Notes: a model not told the origin generated them from the letters alone. Counted from the stretch's first letter, positions 54,025 to 63,283 are shown. The stretch: DNA of 64,000 nucleotides from Flavobacterium solisilvae (GCF_012911605.1 NZ_JAAMPT010000206.1:160496-224495), one strand, 5' to 3'. A program made the numbers and translations.

Positions 54025-55054
54025 CCAACATACTTTTTAGTATCTCATAAGGAACATTCATCGGTTCATCATACCATTTACCATTTCTGTCAAAATATCC
54101 ATTAGCATCTAAAAGTGCTTGATGAGAAAAACCATAACTTATCTCAATAATTATACTTTTTTCCGTTTTTAAGTTCACCACATAATCATATCCCATACAT
54201 AAAAAACCTAAATCATCAGAAGTTTTAAATGCTGAATCAATTATATCTTTAGTTACTTTATTTCTATCATAAAACAAATCTCCTCCTCCAGATGCTCTGA
54301 ATTCTCCTTCACGAATATTTCTCCCTATGAATGATAATTTATCTCCCACAACAACAACTTTTAAATCATATCCTTCATTCGGTATAAATTCCTGTAAATA
54401 GACATAACCTCTCTCAATATTGAATTTCTTTGCATTTGATAATGACCTTAAAAATTCAGGAATTCTTTTTGCACGATTTATTAATGTTTTTAAACTTTTG
54501 GAAGATTTAATATTAGAGGAGGCTTTATATAATAAACTTGGTGCACTGCTAATTCCCGATGTAAACATTTTCTTGGCATACGATAAAAGCTCCTCTTTTG
54601 ATTTTATCATTTTTACATTATGAGAACCCGAACCATTTCTCAATTTTGCAATGATTGGAAAAGATAAATTATTAGTTTTAATGTCCGTTTCTAAACTTAA
54701 CATATCATAATAGTAAAATGATTTAGGAATTGGTGCTTTTATACTTTCCAAAAGATAAGTTTCTGCCAATTTATCATCAAAATGCCAGGCATCTTTGAAA
54801 GAAGGAAAGACTTTTTTGCCTTGTTCTTCCAGCGTAAACAAAATATTTTTTGCCATCAGCATATCCTTAAAAGAATAGTTACTATAATGCCACAAAATAA
54901 TATCAAAATCTAACAATTCCTTAATAACTTCTATTCTATAAGGATTTATTATTTCATAGCTGAAATTATTTTCTTTGCAATATTCTACCCAAGCTAAACT
55001 CCAATTGGTTGAATGTAACTTTTCATTTTTATCAAACAGAATTGCTATTCTCAT
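54011..55054 (-). CDS. ATP-grasp ligase-like protein of unknown substrate
   Basis: A 347-residue protein. A central FPIIAKLRNGSGSHNVKMIKSKEEL nucleotide-binding strand/loop, EFIPNEGYDLKVVVVGDKL, and metal-ligand GYDYVVNLKTEKSIIIEISYGFSH toward the C-terminus match the ATP-grasp fold (RimK-like). The family forms acyl-phosphate intermediates to make amide bonds, often between an amino acid and an amine. In a glycan locus it may attach an amino acid or peptide to a sugar. The gene is coupled to CapA by an ATGA overlap and overlaps the GT4 gene by 14 bases. No substrate is assigned. Confidence 0.75.
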   Translation of the reverse strand: MRIAILFDKNEKLHSTNWSLAWVEYCKENNFSYEIINPYRIEVIKELLDFDIILWHYSNYSFKDMLMAKNILFTLEEQGKKVFPSFKDAWHFDDKLAETYLLESIKAPIPKSFYYYDMLSLETDIKTNNLSFPIIAKLRNGSGSHNVKMIKSKEELLSYAKKMFTSGISSAPSLLYKASSNIKSSKSLKTLINRAKRIPEFLRSLSNAKKFNIERGYVYLQEFIPNEGYDLKVVVVGDKLSFIGRNIREGEFRASGGGDLFYDRNKVTKDIIDSAFKTSDDLGFLCMGYDYVVNLKTEKSIIIEISYGFSHQALLDANGYFDRNGKWYDEPMNVPYEILKSMLDESY

Positions 55055-56184
55055 TTCTCTAATATCTTTTTTAGAATTTCACTATGTGCTTCGCATCTTG
55101 TAAGATTAAGGGCTAATATATTATGCTTACTTTTAAGCAAATAAACAGGTAATATTCCTTTCATAAATAAAGCTCTCAACAGGAAATTTTTAATATACAA
55201 ACTCGGCAAATAAAATCTTTCTTGGGTTTTAATATATTTTTTCCACTCCTCAAAAAAAACTTTATCATTTACTATTTTATCACTTAAATTATTAACTTTT
55301 TCTAAAAAATCTTCTTTTTCTTTATTTTCTAATAAAACAAATGCACTGTTATTTTCACGACCTTGTAAATGAGGAATTAATTCTATGGTAAAATTATCAT
55401 CTTTATTATTTAAAGATAATATTACACTCATTCCTTCTGTCCATATTCCCTTTTGATATTTCTTTTTATAATCAAAAATAAAATTCCCCAAACTATAAAT
55501 AATCGGTTTTTTATTATGATATTCAAAACCACTAACACAATGTGTATGATGAGCAACAATAGCATCAACACCGCTGTCTATAAAATATCGGAATCGTTTT
55601 CTTTGTTCCGGAGTGGGTAATTGGTAATGTTCTCTACCTCCGTGATATATTAGTATAATTTTATTTACTTTACTCTTTAGTTCCTTTATAACTCTAGTAT
55701 TCTCTATAAAATCAAACGTATTTGCTCCTGGCATAGTATCTGTAGCTGCACAAAATTCATTTTCAGCAATATTGATAAAACCAATTTTTATTCCTTGAAT
55801 TTCTGTTACAAAAGGTTTAGATGCCTCAACACTATTTTTACCTGCACCTACTACATCAAATCCATTTTTTTTAGCAACCTCAATCGTATCCACAACACCC
55901 TGTCCTGAATAGTCCTGAATGTGGTTATTCGCAAGTGTCAATAAATTAAATCCTGCAAACTGTAATGCTTTTAATGAATTTAGGTTTTCAGTTTTTATAC
56001 AAGGTCCGGTTTTATCAATCTTTATTTCAGATTTTGTTATTGGACACTCAAAATTAATAATTGAAAAATCACATTTTTGAATTACTTTTTCAAACCCATT
56101 AAAAAGTTCATCATATTTCTCTTCTTGCAAATATTTATCCGTTCTGCCAATAGGACAATAATCTCCCGCTATAAGTATTTTCAT
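55051..56184 (-). CDS. CapA-family metallophosphatase-like protein
   Basis: A 377-residue protein of the CapA (PGA_cap) family with the calcineurin-like motif set: GDYCPIG, FSIINFECPI, TLANNHIQDYSGQG, IYHGGREHY, AHHTHCVSGFEY and SLGNFIFDY. These residues bind a two-metal site in the family. B. subtilis PgsA/CapA act in poly-gamma-glutamate assembly; others are uncharacterised. I see no signal peptide, so it is probably cytoplasmic or peripheral. The ATG of the ATP-grasp gene overlaps its stop by four bases, suggesting the two proteins act in one step. Confidence 0.82.
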   Translation of the reverse strand: MKILIAGDYCPIGRTDKYLQEEKYDELFNGFEKVIQKCDFSIINFECPITKSEIKIDKTGPCIKTENLNSLKALQFAGFNLLTLANNHIQDYSGQGVVDTIEVAKKNGFDVVGAGKNSVEASKPFVTEIQGIKIGFINIAENEFCAATDTMPGANTFDFIENTRVIKELKSKVNKIILIYHGGREHYQLPTPEQRKRFRYFIDSGVDAIVAHHTHCVSGFEYHNKKPIIYSLGNFIFDYKKKYQKGIWTEGMSVILSLNNKDDNFTIELIPHLQGRENNSAFVLLENKEKEDFLEKVNNLSDKIVNDKVFFEEWKKYIKTQERFYLPSLYIKNFLLRALFMKGILPVYLLKSKHNILALNLTRCEAHSEILKKILEK

Positions 56185-56202
56185 AACCTAATACTAAATA
56201 AA

Positions 56203-57447
56203 TTACACATAAAAATCAATTCCCTCTATAATAATCCAGAATACATTTCCATACCAAAAAGTGGGGGTTAAAATCATTAAAGGCAACATACCATTAATAA
56301 AAGCAATATTAAAAGCAAATACAGGTAATGACCATAAGATTAAGTTTTGATAACTTTTTGTTTTATAAATTGCATAAAATTTCACCAAAAGCACAAATAA
56401 AAACAAATGGGCTATATCAAAGAAACGACTTCCTGAAGGAACTGATGATGCTAAAAACGCAAAAGCATAAAAAAATAATACAAAAGCAAAAAGATTGGTA
56501 TATATTGTTTTGTCTCCTTTCATTCTTTTAATCAATCTATTCAAAAACAAAACAGCCACAAAAACATAGATTTTGATTCCATAGTCAAAATACTGCTGTA
56601 CATTCAAAAATAAAGAAGTTTCTTTTCTACCTTCTACTAAATTAGCTATTTCTTCACTGTTAACATAATCGATTCTTTCGACTACTTCTCCTGATAACAT
56701 ATAAGATGTCAGAAAAGTTAAATTAATAGAATTAGTTTTTAAAACCCAAGAAAATCCAAATGCTATAATAAACATATATAGTAATATCGGATTCACTCTT
56801 TTACTATTATATAACATAGGGTGTACAAATCTATATAATATCAAAACTGGCATAATAAGCATAAAACCATAATGAAACAAAGGAGCAACCATTATCCCTA
56901 TAATCCACCTTGTTTTCTTTAGAATTATACAGTTGTAAACAGCATAAAACAAGACTAATGCTCCTGTCCAAAAGCGAAAACCATTGATATTTGCTAAAGA
57001 AATATATGTAAAGAAAACCAATGCTAACACAAAAGTATATTTATCCCATTTGTTTCCCTGTTCTTTTACAAAAATACGTAAGTTGAGATAACTGAAAACA
57101 CCATAGACCAGTCCTGCAAAAGCATACATTACTTTCGGATTGTCAGAAAAAATAGATGTAAAATAAAAAAGTAGTAATTGGTATGTGTCTCTCAATTCTC
57201 CATTTCGATACATCTTTACAATTGTATCATAATCCAACGTATTGTCGAATCGGGCAAAAGCCTCTGCATAACGATACGAATCTGCCGAAGAGTCAGAAAA
57301 TGAAATCGCATAGCCAAACAACGTCGCAAAAGCAACATATACAAAAGCACTCGTTTTTGATTTAATATCAAATAACGAAGTTAAAAATCCTGCTATTGGC
57401 AAGAGAAAAAAAAGAGGAAATCCAGATCCTGCGATTTTTTTATTCAT
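56203..57447 (-). CDS. EpsG-like polysaccharide polymerase (Wzy-type)
   Basis: A 414-residue protein with about ten hydrophobic segments. Features are the early YAISFSDSSADSYRYAEAF segment, FYFTSIFSDNPKVMYAFAG and FRFWTGALVLFYAVYN. These occupy the positions of the polar residues conserved in EpsG-family polymerases. It would polymerise lipid-linked repeat units in the periplasm. The neighbours are Wzx, GT4 and CapA. It is the second polymerase/ligase-type protein in the window, besides the O-antigen ligase-like gene at 21129. Confidence 0.75.
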   Translation of the reverse strand: MNKKIAGSGFPLFFLLPIAGFLTSLFDIKSKTSAFVYVAFATLFGYAISFSDSSADSYRYAEAFARFDNTLDYDTIVKMYRNGELRDTYQLLLFYFTSIFSDNPKVMYAFAGLVYGVFSYLNLRIFVKEQGNKWDKYTFVLALVFFTYISLANINGFRFWTGALVLFYAVYNCIILKKTRWIIGIMVAPLFHYGFMLIMPVLILYRFVHPMLYNSKRVNPILLYMFIIAFGFSWVLKTNSINLTFLTSYMLSGEVVERIDYVNSEEIANLVEGRKETSLFLNVQQYFDYGIKIYVFVAVLFLNRLIKRMKGDKTIYTNLFAFVLFFYAFAFLASSVPSGSRFFDIAHLFLFVLLVKFYAIYKTKSYQNLILWSLPVFAFNIAFINGMLPLMILTPTFWYGNVFWIIIEGIDFYV

Positions 57448-57451
57448 TCTT

Positions 57452-58738
57452 TTATATTATTTCTTCCAACAACCTAATTTGGTACTCCCAAGTAAAGGAT
57501 TCTAAATTTTCATTAGGCATAAGTTGATTAAAACCCCTTTGTTTATATTTCAAAAGTAAATCTTTAAAAATAGCATAACTTTCTTCTACGTTAAAATCCA
57601 AGGTATTAAAATTATATCCTAAATTCTTTTCCTGAATAATCTGCGATGATTCCGAAATTATTGGGGCAAAATTAACGATTGGTCGTTTTGCTGCAATATA
57701 CTCAAATAATTTGATAGGAATGGTCTGATAATGCGATTTAATATTAGCAACAATCAGCCATAAAAAAGTGGTTTTACACATATACTGCAATACTTCCGTT
57801 CTTGGGAGATTTCCTAAAAAATCAACACAACAATACGATTTATAATCCCTCATTACCTGTTTTTGTTCTTCATCAATATTTCCTGCAATTTGTATCTGCA
57901 CTTCGTCTTTAGTAAGTAGATTATCCTCAAATGCTTTATCCAAAAGTTGCATTAAGGGCAAAGGCGACCGTAATCCGTTATAAAAAGTTCCCGCATAAAA
58001 AAAAGTCAATTTATCATTATCTGAATACTTGGGACTGTCAATGAAATCAGACCTGTCAAAACCATTATAACTACAATGCATCTTATCCCAGTGTTGTGGA
58101 TAGAATTTCTGATATGCTTTTTGCATAGTTTTAGTTACAAAACTTATACTTGTAGCTTCCTTAATAATCGAATATTCAAGTCGCTTATGTAAAAATGCTT
58201 TTATCCCTGTTTTATTTACCCATCCATCAACATAATAAAAATCACTAAAATCAGCAATCCATTTAATCCTATCACTACGTCTTTTAACATAGCGTGCTAT
58301 ACGATGATTATTAATCATTGGAGAAAGAGAGAGTACTACATCAGTGTGCTTAAGTAATTCTTTATTCTTTTTTAAGTAGCCTTTTACTTTTGGATACCAA
58401 AACATCCCTCTATCAGGAAACACTAGCTTTTGAGCAAAATCAAAAATACTTTTTTTGATACTAGCCATAAAGCTTCCTTTTTTGATATTAACACTATTAT
58501 TACTTACATTTTTTTTACTACTTCCGATATAGCTATTAATTTTGATTACAGAAACATTATCCAAAGTTGGATTAAAACATTTATTAAATCCAAGATACGA
58601 CATAGGATTCTTACAGGTAATAACAGTTATATTATACTTTGATTTATCTAAATATTTTGCAAGAGCATAAGGTCTTTGAGCAGCAGGGACATTTAAAGGA
58701 GGGTACGAATATGAAATTATCAGAATGTTTTTTTTCAT
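57452..58738 (-). CDS. Glycosyltransferase (GT4-like)
   Basis: A 428-residue GT-B protein. The N-terminus is IISYSYPPLNVPAAQRPYALAKYL, typical of GT4 enzymes that use PAAQR in place of GG-x-x-R. It has a donor-domain strand LTFFYAGTFYNGLRSPLPL and IPIKLFEYIAAKRPIVNFAP, the family's E-motif variant. It is probably a sugar transferase acting in the repeat unit. Five bases separate it from the EpsG gene and 12 from wzx. Specificity is unknown. Confidence 0.8.
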   Translation of the reverse strand: MKKNILIISYSYPPLNVPAAQRPYALAKYLDKSKYNITVITCKNPMSYLGFNKCFNPTLDNVSVIKINSYIGSSKKNVSNNSVNIKKGSFMASIKKSIFDFAQKLVFPDRGMFWYPKVKGYLKKNKELLKHTDVVLSLSPMINNHRIARYVKRRSDRIKWIADFSDFYYVDGWVNKTGIKAFLHKRLEYSIIKEATSISFVTKTMQKAYQKFYPQHWDKMHCSYNGFDRSDFIDSPKYSDNDKLTFFYAGTFYNGLRSPLPLMQLLDKAFEDNLLTKDEVQIQIAGNIDEEQKQVMRDYKSYCCVDFLGNLPRTEVLQYMCKTTFLWLIVANIKSHYQTIPIKLFEYIAAKRPIVNFAPIISESSQIIQEKNLGYNFNTLDFNVEESYAIFKDLLLKYKQRGFNQLMPNENLESFTWEYQIRLLEEII

Positions 58739-58750
58739 TATATGGTAGAT

Positions 58751-60073
58751 TTAAGTTAATAAATTAAGTTTATTTTTTTTGAATTTCATAATCCATACAA
58801 GATAACTATATTGGATAATTGTATGAGATATATATGAAATTAAATATGAGTAACATAGTCCAATAACCCCTTCCTTACGCAAAATAAGATAATAATAAGA
58901 TAACAATAGAATTATTACACCCCATAACATATTAAATATAAACCCCAACCACATTTTGTCTAAACTTGCTATTGCTTGTCCTACAACATTATTAATAGCA
59001 ATTAAAATAGTTGTCACAAGCATTATAGTCATTGGCAAAACTGCATTCCTATATTCATCTCCATAAAAACTTAATATAAAGGGGATAAAAGCAATAACTA
59101 TCATTACGATTATAAATGCTACAACAAAATTAAGTAAAATGTTTTTCTTTAAAATTTGAAAATAATTTTCATTTTTCGCAGTAGCTAACATAGGTAAGGC
59201 TATTTGGCATAGTGCAACAGGTATAAATAATACCGTAGTTCTCCACTGCATTGCAATATCAAATATTGCCATTTGTTCATAACCTTTGGGCAAACTAACT
59301 AGAAATTTATTAGTCAACCAAGTAACAGGACTAACCATCAATCCTGAAAGAACCGCAGGAATACTAAACTTCCATATAATATTTATTTCTTTAAAATTTT
59401 GTTTACTAAAAATACGAAATTGATACTCTTTATTGGTAATTTTGTTAATTGAAAAGTAATTTAAAATATATAAAATAAAAAAATTAACTCCAAACCCTAT
59501 AATTATACCATCTAAACCATAAATCTTCGCTCCAATAATTTGGCAAAATAAAGAAATAACTGATGCTATAATACTATTTATTGCTATAATCTTAAATTTT
59601 TCAAAGCCTGATAAAATACCTTTCTGTACACCATTAAGGGCTGTAAAAAAAAGTAATATACCTGCTATTTTAAGTTCATAATCCAAATGTGGTGCATTTA
59701 TTTGATATGACAATGATTTTGAAAAAACTAAAAAGATAATCAAAACAAAAACACTTATTAAAACAGAAAAAACATTAGAAAGACCTATAATTCTTGATGT
59801 TTTTTGTTTATCTTCATTTTTATATTGTGCTATATATTTTGTTGCAGTCAGTCCCAATCCCAATCCTGCAAAAACTGAAAACATATTGATGGTTGATTTT
59901 ATAATTCCAAATTCACCATAAACCTGTTTAGGTACAAAGTCAGTAATTAAAACTGTTGCTATCAATAATAGAATATTTGATAAAAAAGAACCTAATAAAA
60001 TCCAAAAACCAGAATTTATAATATTTTTATTGATATCGGATATATTTTTAAATTTATCTATCAATTTACTCAT
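58751..60073 (-). CDS. wzx: Oligosaccharide flippase (Wzx-like, MATE/MVF fold)
   Basis: A 440-residue polytopic protein with about 12-14 hydrophobic segments. The first helix region (NSGFWILLGSFLSNILLLIATVLI) is followed by the family motif FVPKQVYGEFGIIKSTINMFSVF and a KYIAQYKNEDK loop. It translocates lipid-linked repeat units across the inner membrane. It overlaps wecB by 8 bases. It is intact, unlike the flippase-derived fragment at 61190. It belongs to the Wzx/Wzy route rather than the ABC route. Confidence 0.85.
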   Translation of the reverse strand: MSKLIDKFKNISDINKNIINSGFWILLGSFLSNILLLIATVLITDFVPKQVYGEFGIIKSTINMFSVFAGLGLGLTATKYIAQYKNEDKQKTSRIIGLSNVFSVLISVFVLIIFLVFSKSLSYQINAPHLDYELKIAGILLFFTALNGVQKGILSGFEKFKIIAINSIIASVISLFCQIIGAKIYGLDGIIIGFGVNFFILYILNYFSINKITNKEYQFRIFSKQNFKEINIIWKFSIPAVLSGLMVSPVTWLTNKFLVSLPKGYEQMAIFDIAMQWRTTVLFIPVALCQIALPMLATAKNENYFQILKKNILLNFVVAFIIVMIVIAFIPFILSFYGDEYRNAVLPMTIMLVTTILIAINNVVGQAIASLDKMWLGFIFNMLWGVIILLLSYYYLILRKEGVIGLCYSYLISYISHTIIQYSYLVWIMKFKKNKLNLLT

Positions 60074-61193
60074 TTAATTTTAGTATAAATTTCAAAATCC
60101 TATCACAAGCTTTCCCATCTCCATAGGGATTGTGTAATTCACTCATTAATTGATATTTGTCAGTATCTACTAATAAACTATTAGCTTCTGAAACAATTTT
60201 TTCTTTGTCCGTGCTTACCAAAATAACAGTTCCTGCCTCTACTGCTTCAGGTCTTTCCGTTGTATCTCTCATAACCAAAACGGGTTTACCTAAACTTGGT
60301 GCTTCTTCCTGAACTCCTCCTGAATCTGTAATGATTATATAAGATTCATTCATCAACCACACGAACGCAGGATAAGCCAATGGTGCGATTAGATTAATAT
60401 TTCCTATTCCTGAAAGAATCTCACGTACTGGCTTCTGCACATTAGGATTGAGATGAACAGGATAAATAATTTGTACATCAGAATGAGAAAGTGCAATCTC
60501 TTTCAATGCTTCACAAATATTAATAAACCCTTGACCGTGATTTTCTCTTCTATGTCCTGTAACAAGAATAAGTTTCTTATCAGAATCCACAATCTCTTTC
60601 AACTGCTGAATTTCTATGCTTTTTAGATGTTTTACTCTCTCTGTACTATCTAACAATGCGTCAATAACGGTATTACCTGTAACTAGAATAGTATTTGCAT
60701 CTACATTTTCTTTCAATAAATTTTCTTTTGACTGAATAGTAGGTGTAAAATGATAGTCTGCAATACGTCCTGCTACCTGACGGTTTATCTCTTCTGGAAA
60801 TGGAGAGTGCTTATTATTCGTTCTTAAACCTGCTTCCACATGACACACTTTAGCTCCAGAATAAAATGCTGCAATACTTGCTGCCATCGTAGTCGTTGTA
60901 TCTCCGTGAACATATACATAATCAGGATGAAATTCTTCCAAAACAGATTTCATTTCAACTATAATATCCGCTGTGAGCGTGTAAAGACTCTGATTAGGTT
61001 TCATTAAATTCAAATCAAAGTCTGGTTTAATATCAAAAAACTCCAATACTTGGTCAAGCATTTCACGGTGTTGTGCTGTTACACAAACTTTGGTTTGAAA
61101 TTCTTTATATTTTTTAAATTCCTTCACCAATGGAGCCATTTTTATTGCTTCAGGTCTTGTTCCGAAAATGATTAAATGTTTTGTTTTTATCAT
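60066..61193 (-). CDS. wecB: Non-hydrolysing UDP-N-acetylglucosamine 2-epimerase
   Basis: A 375-residue GT-B-like epimerase. It opens LIIFGTRPEAIKMAPLV, includes HVEAGLRTNNKHSPFPEEINRQ (the non-hydrolysing signature) and has SGGVQEEAPSLGKPVLVMRD in the UDP-binding half. It makes UDP-ManNAc from UDP-GlcNAc. No wecC-type dehydrogenase is present, so ManNAc rather than ManNAcA may be used, or the dehydrogenase lies elsewhere. It overlaps the preceding fragment by an ATGA junction, so its translation may still depend on that remnant. Confidence 0.93.
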   Translation of the reverse strand: MIKTKHLIIFGTRPEAIKMAPLVKEFKKYKEFQTKVCVTAQHREMLDQVLEFFDIKPDFDLNLMKPNQSLYTLTADIIVEMKSVLEEFHPDYVYVHGDTTTTMAASIAAFYSGAKVCHVEAGLRTNNKHSPFPEEINRQVAGRIADYHFTPTIQSKENLLKENVDANTILVTGNTVIDALLDSTERVKHLKSIEIQQLKEIVDSDKKLILVTGHRRENHGQGFINICEALKEIALSHSDVQIIYPVHLNPNVQKPVREILSGIGNINLIAPLAYPAFVWLMNESYIIITDSGGVQEEAPSLGKPVLVMRDTTERPEAVEAGTVILVSTDKEKIVSEANSLLVDTDKYQLMSELHNPYGDGKACDRILKFILKLNE

Positions 61194-61375
61194 TTTATTT
61201 TTTTAGAAACATTTTTTATTTTTTGCGATAGCCTTTGTTCATACATAATTCCAAAATCACTTGGCATTAATAAGTGATCTAAAATAATTGAGCCTACAAA
61301 AGAAACATCTTTTACTAAAAAGTAATCGATGAATACCCAAACCATTCCCGAAAAAGCTTCTTTTTTCAGCTGCAT
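61190..61375 (-). pseudogene. Fusion remnant: flippase N-terminus joined to the C-terminus of a lost gene
   Basis: A 61-residue open frame. Residues 1-44 look like the start of a WzxC-type flippase: LKKEAFSGMVWVFIDYF, then SFVGSIIL and LLMPSDFGIM, except for Asp-His where such proteins usually have Ala-Arg. The frame then switches to a basic tail (YEQRLSQKIKNVSKKIK) unlike any flippase, and its stop overlaps the wecB ATG. The simplest reading is an in-frame deletion that removed most of a flippase gene and perhaps further genes, and kept the last codons of the gene once coupled to wecB. It is unlikely to make a working protein. Confidence 0.6.
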
Positions 61376-61544
61376 TATTCTATAAATATATACTTGTCTT
61401 AAAAATTATTCTTACTATCTGTTTTTCCTCCAAACATTCCTTTATCTCGTTTTTTTTAAACTTTCATAAGCTCTTTTTTTATTAAACCAAGTATTTTTTT
61501 ACATATAAATTATCGAGTTGCGAACCCTGATAGCACAAGTTTTG
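61376..61544 (-). other. AT-rich gap with possible decayed coding fragments
   Basis: Between the fusion remnant and the FdtB-like gene, the minus strand has only short open stretches. One example is a run reading KKILGLIKKELMKV before a stop; another continues in frame after the aminotransferase stop for about 20 codons. They resemble gene tails but match nothing I know. They may be further debris of the deletion or chance. No promoter or hairpin is seen. Confidence 0.25.
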
Positions 61545-62681
61545 CTATTGAACTGATTTAAACAAATTCACCATTTCAATCACTCGTAATACTTCTTTAT
61601 TAGTCATTACTGAACTAATAGGCAAACTCAAGACTTCTTCGTGAATAACATTGGTAATTGGAAAATCAAGGTAATTCATTTCGGCATAAGCCAATTGTTT
61701 ATTCGGTGGAATTGGATAATGAATTAAGGTTTCTATTCTTTTTTCGGTTAAATAATTTTGTAATACATCACGCTTTTTGCAACGAACCACAAACAAATGC
61801 CAAACATGTTCTTTATTTTTTAAAACCGTTAATTCTTTAGAAACTGGAAGTGGTAAAAGAATATTTGGGTTTTTAATTTCAGCTAAATAACGTTCTGCGA
61901 TAGTTCTGCGATACTCGTTTTCAGCATCAAGATATTTCAATTTCACATCCAAAATTGTGGCTTGAATTTCATCTAATCGACTATTTAACCCTTGATATTC
62001 ATTAACATATTTTGTTTTACTGCCATAATTTCCCAAAACTCGAACTTGCTCTGCTAATTCATCATCATTAGTAGTAACAGCTCCAGCATCGCCCATGGCA
62101 CCTAAATTCTTGGTTGGATAAAAACTAAAACCCGCAGCATCGCCAAGATTCCCTGTTTTAACGCCTTTCCATTCAGCACCAATAGCTTGTGCATTATCTT
62201 CAATAATTTTTAGATTGTATTTTTGGGCAAGAGAAACCAATTTTTCACTCCAACAAACTTGTCCATAAAGATGAACAACGAGTATCGCTTTTGTTTTTTC
62301 AGTAATGGCTTGTTCTATTTTATCAATATCCAAATTGAAGCTATCAATTGTTGGCTCAACCAAAATAGGTTTCAAATGATTATCAGTAACCGCTAAAACC
62401 GAAGCAATATAAGTATTGGCAGGAACAATAACTTCGTCTCCAACTGCCATAACATTCATATTGATATAAGCTTTAAAAATTAATCGTAAAGCGTCTAAAC
62501 CGTTAGCAACTCCAACCACATGCTTGCATTGGATATAATGCGCTAAGTTGCACTCAAAAGTTGCGGTCTTTTCGCCTTTTAAATACCAACCAGAATCAAT
62601 GACATTTGCCATAACATGTTTCAGTTCATCAGCATACTGTGCGTTGATTTTTTGGAGATCTAAAAATTTTATTTCTTTCAT
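61545..62681 (-). CDS. DegT/DnrJ/EryC1 aminotransferase, FdtB/QdtB-like
   Basis: A 378-residue PLP enzyme. It opens [18 protein letters not shown], then [41 protein letters not shown] and the Schiff-base Lys in [16 protein letters not shown]. This matches dTDP-3-amino-3,6-dideoxyhexose transaminases (FdtB/QdtB). I start it at 62681 (MKEIKF) because the 26 codons upstream read [10 protein letters not shown]..., unlike the family and rich in Phe/Lys. Its pathway partners (RmlA, RmlB, ketoisomerase, acetyltransferase) are absent, and it lies beside a deletion scar, so it may be an orphan. Confidence 0.83.
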   Translation of the reverse strand: MKEIKFLDLQKINAQYADELKHVMANVIDSGWYLKGEKTATFECNLAHYIQCKHVVGVANGLDALRLIFKAYINMNVMAVGDEVIVPANTYIASVLAVTDNHLKPILVEPTIDSFNLDIDKIEQAITEKTKAILVVHLYGQVCWSEKLVSLAQKYNLKIIEDNAQAIGAEWKGVKTGNLGDAAGFSFYPTKNLGAMGDAGAVTTNDDELAEQVRVLGNYGSKTKYVNEYQGLNSRLDEIQATILDVKLKYLDAENEYRRTIAERYLAEIKNPNILLPLPVSKELTVLKNKEHVWHLFVVRCKKRDVLQNYLTEKRIETLIHYPIPPNKQLAYAEMNYLDFPITNVIHEEVLSLPISSVMTNKEVLRVIEMVNLFKSVQ

Positions 62682-62770
62682 TGATAAAAAAAAGGTCTTT
62701 TTTTTCCACGGCTTCGCTTGGTCAGTCACAGTAGTGCAACCAACAAAACAAAAAAACAAGCTCTAAAAAA

Positions 62771-63283
62771 TTACTTTTGGTCTTGTTCAAAAACTAACAA
62801 TCCACTTTCATCGTGCTGATTCGTCAGGTAAAACACAACTTCGCGCTGGATTTCCTGTTGCAATCTATCAGACAAATGTGAAATGTACTGTTCATTTAAA
62901 TCGTTCCCTTCCAAAACTACTTCAATCTTACCGCTATCAATACCATTAACATAATCACCGATAAGAAAAACACGACTAACCGTTCCCATTTTTTCCAATA
63001 CCATTTCAACAATAGTATCAAGCCCGATATATTTTCGAACTATTTTTTGCAATAAAATAAAAAAGGGATTGTGTTGATTCGCCTTATAGGTAATCTTCTG
63101 ATGGGCTTCAGTTCTAATCAAATAACCAGCATCCGTAAGGTTATTCAACTCCTTTCGGATAGCATTAGTAGACTCACGCATTTCGGATGCCAAACCTCTA
63201 AGATAACCCTCATTAGCAACGTTTATAAAAAACTTTACCAACAAACGCAACCTTGTTTTAGAAGTAATGATGTTCTCTAGCAT
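62771..63283 (-). CDS. Winged-helix transcriptional regulator with a nucleotidyltransferase-like C-terminal domain
   Basis: A 170-residue protein. The N-terminal ~80 residues form a winged helix (TSKTRLRLLVKFF, GYLRGLASEMRESTNAIRKELNNLTDAGYLI), as in MarR/ArsR-like DNA binders. The C-terminal half has VFLIGDYVNGIDSGKIEVVLEG, a minimal nucleotidyltransferase-like strand pattern without the full acidic catalytic set. It is the first gene of the 45.3-63.3 kb minus-strand run and has a good promoter. Regulators of this type often head glycan loci in Bacteroidota. It may sense a nucleotide or sugar; this is inference. Confidence 0.82.
   Translation of the reverse strand: MLENIITSKTRLRLLVKFFINVANEGYLRGLASEMRESTNAIRKELNNLTDAGYLIRTEAHQKITYKANQHNPFFILLQKIVRKYIGLDTIVEMVLEKMGTVSRVFLIGDYVNGIDSGKIEVVLEGNDLNEQYISHLSDRLQQEIQREVVFYLTNQHDESGLLVFEQDQK

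Noticed and set aside
62682..62759. Upstream extension of the FdtB-like aminotransferase to a start at 62759
   Set aside because: The extra 26 residues ([11 protein letters not shown]...) do not resemble the family N-terminus; ATG at 62681 begins the conserved sequence.
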